Assembly (NCBI GenBank): GCA_030295235.1
Contig: AP026124.1
Location: 2,356,001 to 2,420,000, forward strand
Length of the DNA: 64,000 bases
Origin: Fistulifera solaris
Taxonomy: Eukaryota > Bacillariophyta > Bacillariophyceae > Naviculales > Stauroneidaceae
Direction of reading: 5' to 3'
Shown here in pieces: positions 58,518-64,000 of the stretch. The translations under genes and the position numbers were made by a program. Every line of letters begins with the position of its first letter. The stretch's first letter is position 1. A model generated the notes under the pieces. That model was not told where the DNA came from. It saw nothing but the letters and a program-made list of their open reading frames with translations, and ran no database searches.

Positions 58518-61500
58518 ATGGCGGACCGCGAAGAACTACAAAAGCGCTATGCGTATCATGAAATGTCGAACAAAGTCGAGACGACGCGTCGTTCGCGTCC
58601 TCGCGGGGAACCAACGGGCGAGGTCGAAGCGATTCAGGGAGGACGCATGGGAGATCGGGTCGCCAACACGGAACAACCCAAAGCCAAGAAGGCCAAAACT
58701 AATACCGCCGCAGTAGCACCTCTCAAGACGAAACCTTCCATTGCGGTGCCGGGGGAAACTATACTTGATCTCGGATCGACGGTGGGATACCAACCAACCC
58801 AAGAACATACTCGGGCGGCGTACGAAGCCATTTTGCATCAATTGTCGTCGTTATTGGGCAAACACCAGGCTCCCCAGGTATTGAAAGATGCCGCCGAAGA
58901 AGTATTGCTGATATTGAAAAATCCTGATTTGCGGGATCCCGAACGACACGAACAATTGTCGCAGCTGTTGGTGGGAAATGCGAAAGGGCTCAGCCAAGTG
59001 CAATTTACTTCCCTAGTGCAGCTGGCCAAACAACTTGATGATTATCACAATAAGAATGATGAAGACGAGACACCCTCACAAGAAATGGATGATGAAGGTG
59101 TTGCGGTGGTATTCGATGAATCCGAAGAGGATGACAACAAAGATAATGATGATAGTGATGTCGATCTACAAGTGGTGGCCGATTCGTCGTCCTCGTCTTC
59201 CGAAGATGAAGGCGGTGATAAGGAAGATGAAGTGGCTGACTCGGATGATGATGAAGAAAAAGTTGTCATGGCTGATACGCAGCGCAAAAGCAAGCAACCT
59301 CGTACTTTATCAACGATTGAAATTGATGCGCATTTTTTGCAACGCCAGCTGGCGATGGACGATGCGCAAGCCTCCCAAGAAATGGCCCAGCAAATTCTGG
59401 AAGTCCTCACGGCAGAGGATCCTCGCGAATGCGAGAATCGTCTCCTCATATTAATGGGACTGGATCGCTTCGAGACGATTCAATTGCTTTTGCACAATCG
59501 GCTCAAAATCTGGGCTTGTGTTTCCTTTCACCGAGCGCAAACGCCTGAAGAGAGGACCAACTTGGAAGCAACCTTGAATCAGACGGAACAAGGTCAGGCT
59601 ATTTGGAAGGAGCTACACTCCAAGGGACAAGCACAAGATTGGACGACACGTGAACGTCGTCAAGGAACCGACGTTTCACAGGTGCTGGACGCTGTGAAAA
59701 GTGCCGACACACCGGAGAAAGAAGATGATAAAATGCTGATTGATGATGCGGCCCCACCTTCCCACGAATTAGACTTAGAGACATTGGCGTTGAGAGACAA
59801 TCGGAGCGCCAAAGCGTGCGTCTTGCCTGATACATCGTGGCGGGCCACCAAGCCCGGATATGAAGAAGTCCATGTACCCGCTACGCGGAGCGTGGTACCA
59901 CCGGATGAGAAACTAGTGCACATTGCTGACTTGCCTGCCTGGACGCAAGCTGGATTCAAAGGTAAGCTGCAGCGGCGGTTACGTACAAGGAATGGCCGTA
60001 TATTTTTCTCACGTTCTCCTTCAATCTGTATCAGGCATGGAGAAATTGAATAGGGTTCAATCGAAAATGTGTGACATCGCCTTGCGATCGTCGGAAAATT
60101 TGTTGTTGTGTGCTCCTACCGGCGCGGGAAAAACGAATGTGGCATGTTTGACGATAATGAATATCCTAGGTCAATACAAGCGAGATGTGACTTCTGAAGG
60201 AGATGGAGAAGTGAACAAAGGCATGTTCGACCTTTCAGCTTTTAAGATTGTGTACGTTGCTCCAATGAAAGCATTGGTTCAAGAAGTCGTAAAAAACTTT
60301 GGGGAACGCTTAAAAGATTACGGCGTTATGGTCCGCGAACTGTCTGGAGACTCCAGTCTGACAAGACAACAAATTGCTGAAACACAAATGTTAGTGACGA
60401 CGCCCGAGAAATGGGACATTGTCACTCGTCAAGGCGAAGGACGCGCTTATACGCAGCTGGTAAAACTGGTGATATTAGATGAAATTCATTTGTTACACGA
60501 CGACCGCGGACCGGTTCTGGAAAGCATCGTGGCCAGAGTTATTCGACAAGTCGAAGCTACGGCCGAGCCGATTCGTTTGGTTGGCTTATCCGCCACGCTT
60601 CCCAATTACGCCGACGTGGCAACTTTTTTGCGTGTCAAACCAGACAAGGGCCTTTTCTTTTTGATCACTCCTATCGACCGGTTCCGCTGCAAATGCAGTA
60701 CGTTGGCATTACAGAACGCAGTGCATTTAAACGCATCAAGCTACAGAACGAGATATGTTACGAAAAAGCCATGGATCAGAGACGGAACAACAATCAGATT
60801 TTGATTTTTGCTCATAGCCGAGCAGAGACCGGGAAAACTGTCAAGGCGCTTCGCGACATGGCGCTGGAGCGCGACGAGACATCGTTTTTTGTCCGTGAAG
60901 GTGGTGCCACACAGGAGATTCTTCGAGAAGAGTCAGCGGCGGCAAAGAACCCAGATCTTAAAGACGTGTTGCCCTATGGTTTTGCTTTTCATCATGCAGG
61001 AATGGCGAGAGAAGATCGTGAATTGGTCGAAGACTTGTTTGCCGATAGGCATATAAGTGTCTTGTGTTCAACCGCAACACTTGCTTGGGGTGTCAATTTG
61101 CCTGCACACGCTGTCATCATTCGCGGAACTCAAATATATGATCCAGCAAAAGGACGTTGGGCGGAGTTAAGTCCCCTTGACATCCTTCAGATGCTTGGAC
61201 GTGCAGGTCGTCCTCAGTACGACAGTGAAGGAGAAGGTATAATTTTAACACAGCACTCGGAGCTGCAGTACTACCTTTCATTAACCAACCTTCAATTACC
61301 GGTTGAGAGCCAGCTGATTAAGAATCTGCCGGATCATATGAATGCAGAGATTGTATTGGGGACAATTCAAAACATTGAGGAAGCTGTGGACTGGTTGAGC
61401 TATACTTTTCTTTACGTCCGCATGTTGCAGAATCCCACTCTTTACGGCTTATCCGAAGCTGCACTAAAAGATGATCCCACTTTACTGCAGCGACGAAGCG

Positions 61501-64000
61501 ACCTGGCGCACACTGCGGCAACGATGCTTGAAAAAAGTCATTTGATACGATATGATCGCAAAACAGGCACGCTTCATCCAACCCCTCTTGGTCGAGTGTC
61601 CAGTCAATACTACATATCGCACACGTCAATGGCAGTGTACACTCGAAACATGAGGCCGAACATGTCAGACATCGAACTTCTTCGTCTTTTTTCGATGAGC
61701 GGCGAATTTGCACACATAACAGTCAGAGAAGATGAAAAGCTTGAAATCAACAAACTCGCCGGTCGCGTTCCCATCCCAATCAAGGAAAGTCCTACAGAGC
61801 CGCTTGCGAAAATTAACGTTCTCTTGCAAGCTTATATTTCTAGGATGAAATTAGAAGGCTTCGCGCTTTCAGCTGACATGGCATTTATCCAACAGTCTGC
61901 CGCTCGTATTATGCGCGCACTTTTTGAGATCGCTTTACGACGCAATTGGGCTTCACTGGCGACGCTTTGCCTCGACTTCTCAAACATGGTTTCTTCCCGG
62001 GTATGGAGGAGCCAGTCGCCTCTACGTCAATTTCGAAACGTGCCCGAAGTTGTCGCTCGCAAGCTGGAGCGAAAGAGTGACATAGAATGGGCTAGATATA
62101 TTGATCTAACACCCGCCGATATCGGTGAACTTGTTGGAGTCCCTAAAATGGGAAGAGCCCTACATAAGCTAGTACAGCAGTTTCCACGAATGGAGCTTTC
62201 TGCGCAAATTCAACCGATATCGAGGTCCATGCTCCGCGTGGAGTTGACATTGGTCCCAGCGTTTCAGTTCGACACGACTATTCATGGATACTCACAACTG
62301 TTCCATATTTTAGTGGAGGATGTGAACGGTGAAACCATTCTTCATCATGAAACGTTCGCACTCGAGAGCAGGGTAGCAGAAAGCGAGCATATTCTTGTCA
62401 TTTCCGTTCCGATCATGGAGCCGTTGCCCCCGGCTTATTATATCAGAGTTTTGTCAGATCGCTGGCTTCATTCGTCGTCCGTTCTCCCAATCTCTTTCCA
62501 ATCGATGATATTGCCAGCGAAATTTCATCCCCCAACGGAGTTATTGGACTTGCAACCTTTACTACCGAGTGCGCTTGGCGAGCGGTCTTTTCAAAAGCTG
62601 TTTCCTTTTGGTGAATTCAACCCTATACAAACGCAAACATTTCACGAACTGTACAAGAGCTCCAAGAACTGTCTTGTATGTTCCGCGTCTGGGACAGGAA
62701 AGAGCATTTGCGGAATATTTGCAGTTCTCCGAATGTTAACAACGGATGCTGATGGAAAGTGTGTCTACGTTGCGCCAACTGATGAGATAGCCGACTTCAC
62801 ATTTGACGAATGGGTTCGGTGTCTCGGATCCATCCTACCGAAGTCATCAATTACTCGATTAACGGGGGAAACCACCCCGGATCTTGTACTTCTGCATGCA
62901 TGCAAGGTCGCAATTTGCTCAGTGCGTCAGTGGGATATTTTAAGTCGACGCTGGAGGCAACGCAAAGATGTACAAGCAGTTACTCTTTACATTTTCGACG
63001 AGATTCATTTTCTCGGAGGTGAAATTGGGCCCACAATGGAAGTGGTTATCTCTCGCACTCGGTACATTAGTAGCCAGCTTCAAGAAAAAGACAATAATAA
63101 TAAGATCCGCATTGTAGGACTTGGTGCATCGCTGGCCAATGCAAGAGATATTGGGGAGTGGATGGGCGTACCTGCTAAAAGTTTGTTTAATTTTTCGCCA
63201 AAGGCAAGACCGTTTCCTCTGGAAATTTATTTTCAATCATTTGAGCAAGCAAATTTCTCAAGCCGTTTGATGGCAATGGCAAAGCCAGTTTACAACGCAG
63301 TGGAGAGACATCACGCTGGACGCTCATCTATTGTATACGTCCCGAGCAAGCGTCAGGCCCAGCTAACGGCGATCGATCTTATGACCTACGGTGAAAGTCA
63401 AGGAGAGCGCGTGTTTGCAGCGCCAAATCTCGGAGAATACGCAGTACGCATTGAGAGTGTGCGTGAAGCTGCGCTGCGTCAAGTGCTGGAAGCTGGTATT
63501 GGTTTTGTGCACAATGGAATGGTCGAATCCGATACGTCGACTGTAGTAGATTTGTACCAGGCAGGAGCGATCAAAGTTCTCGTCTGCCCGGCAGACTTAT
63601 GCTGGCGCATCAGGTGCGTTGCACACTTGATTGTCATAATGGGAACTGAATACTACGACGGTCGTGAGGGAAGACACGTTGACTATCCGATCACTGATAT
63701 GCTGCACATGATGGGTAGACAAGAAAGTACATCTAGTGGGAAATGCGTGATTCTTTGCCACGCCCCCAAGAAGGAATATCTCAAAAAGTTACTTTATGAT
63801 CCTTTGCCCATTGAAAGCCACCTTGACTCATACCTTCATGATCCACTGAACTCTGAAGTTGTGACGAAAACGATTACGTCAATGCAGGACGCGATTGACT
63901 ACTTGACGTGGTCATTTCTCTATCGCCGTCTGACAAAGAATCCAACCTACTATGGCATGCAAGGGACGTCGAATGCATATCTGAGTGAGCATTTAAGCGA
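58518..64000 (+). CDS. BRR2: BRR2/SNRNP200 spliceosomal helicase, 3-prime end outside window (one suspected indel)
   Basis: The U5 snRNP helicase that unwinds U4/U6 to activate the spliceosome. Exon 1 (58518-59961) holds the BRR2 N-terminus ([20 protein letters not shown]) and a PWI-like helical region, then an acidic Ser/Asp stretch. Exon 2 starts at 60035 after a 73-nt intron. Cassette 1: [60 protein letters not shown], then the winged-helix and Sec63 domains. Cassette 2: SGTGK(S), [20 protein letters not shown], continuing to the edge. Motif I of cassette 2 is [10 protein letters not shown]5 run (60658-60662) seems one T short; adding it restores [16 protein letters not shown]. At least 1800 codons are in the window. 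Confidence 0.93.

Noticed and set aside
59045-59449. Ser-rich minus-strand frame within BRR2
   Set aside because: Antisense shadow of the acidic Asp/Glu/Ser stretch of BRR2.

Overview
This is a 64-kb piece of nuclear DNA from a photosynthetic stramenopile, most likely a pennate diatom of the Phaeodactylum type; the species is inferred, not proven. Evidence: dense eukaryotic genes on both strands with short GT-AG introns (mostly 50-110 nt). Nuclear genes for plastid proteins carry a signal peptide followed by an ASAF-like site (alanine before phenylalanine or similar), as expected for a secondary red-derived plastid. The transposon remnant and the heat-shock-factor gene also fit diatoms.

Layout. 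0.5-5 kb: HMG-box protein, a small thylakoid-type protein, and the splicing factor RBM22/SLT11. 4-8.2 kb: three neighbouring members of an unrecognised Ser/Arg-rich family sharing a C-terminal motif; the middle one looks broken. 9-19.4 kb: a secreted Cys-rich protein, a PGAM5-type phosphatase, DBP5 helicase, proteasome alpha-7, geranylgeranyl diphosphate synthase, plastid ribosomal protein uS15 and a heat-shock factor, all with readable exon structures. 19.7-45.5 kb: POT transporter, TOM70-like receptor, MgtE-like Mg2+ transporter, an E2-like pyruvate dehydrogenase protein without its catalytic His (protein X-like), ArfGAP, a conserved plastid protein, VTA1, a Gln-rich unknown, a Yippee protein, a DUF726/TMCO4 hydrolase, RAB3GAP2, SEC66 and soluble inorganic pyrophosphatase. 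46-54 kb: accessory DNA, with a dead DDE transposon that also encodes a FEN1/XPG-like stretch, a damaged P-loop ATPase gene between two related hairpin repeats, and a gene-free AT-rich zone of worn tandem duplications. 54-64 kb: PCF11, ALKBH7, a decayed 25-residue-repeat (DUF285/BspA-like) gene, and BRR2 (SNRNP200), which runs off the end.

The genes form no operon-like pathway. Themes recur by chance or weak clustering: RNA processing (RBM22, DBP5, PCF11, BRR2), membrane traffic (ArfGAP, VTA1, RAB3GAP2, SEC66) and organelles (TOM70, PGAM5, ALKBH7, E2-like, GGPPS, uS15).

A major caveat: at least ten otherwise well-conserved genes are split by single-base indels, nearly always in homopolymers and in both directions. 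This pattern points to an incompletely polished long-read assembly rather than biology, so coordinates below are given as whole loci with the suspected indels stated.
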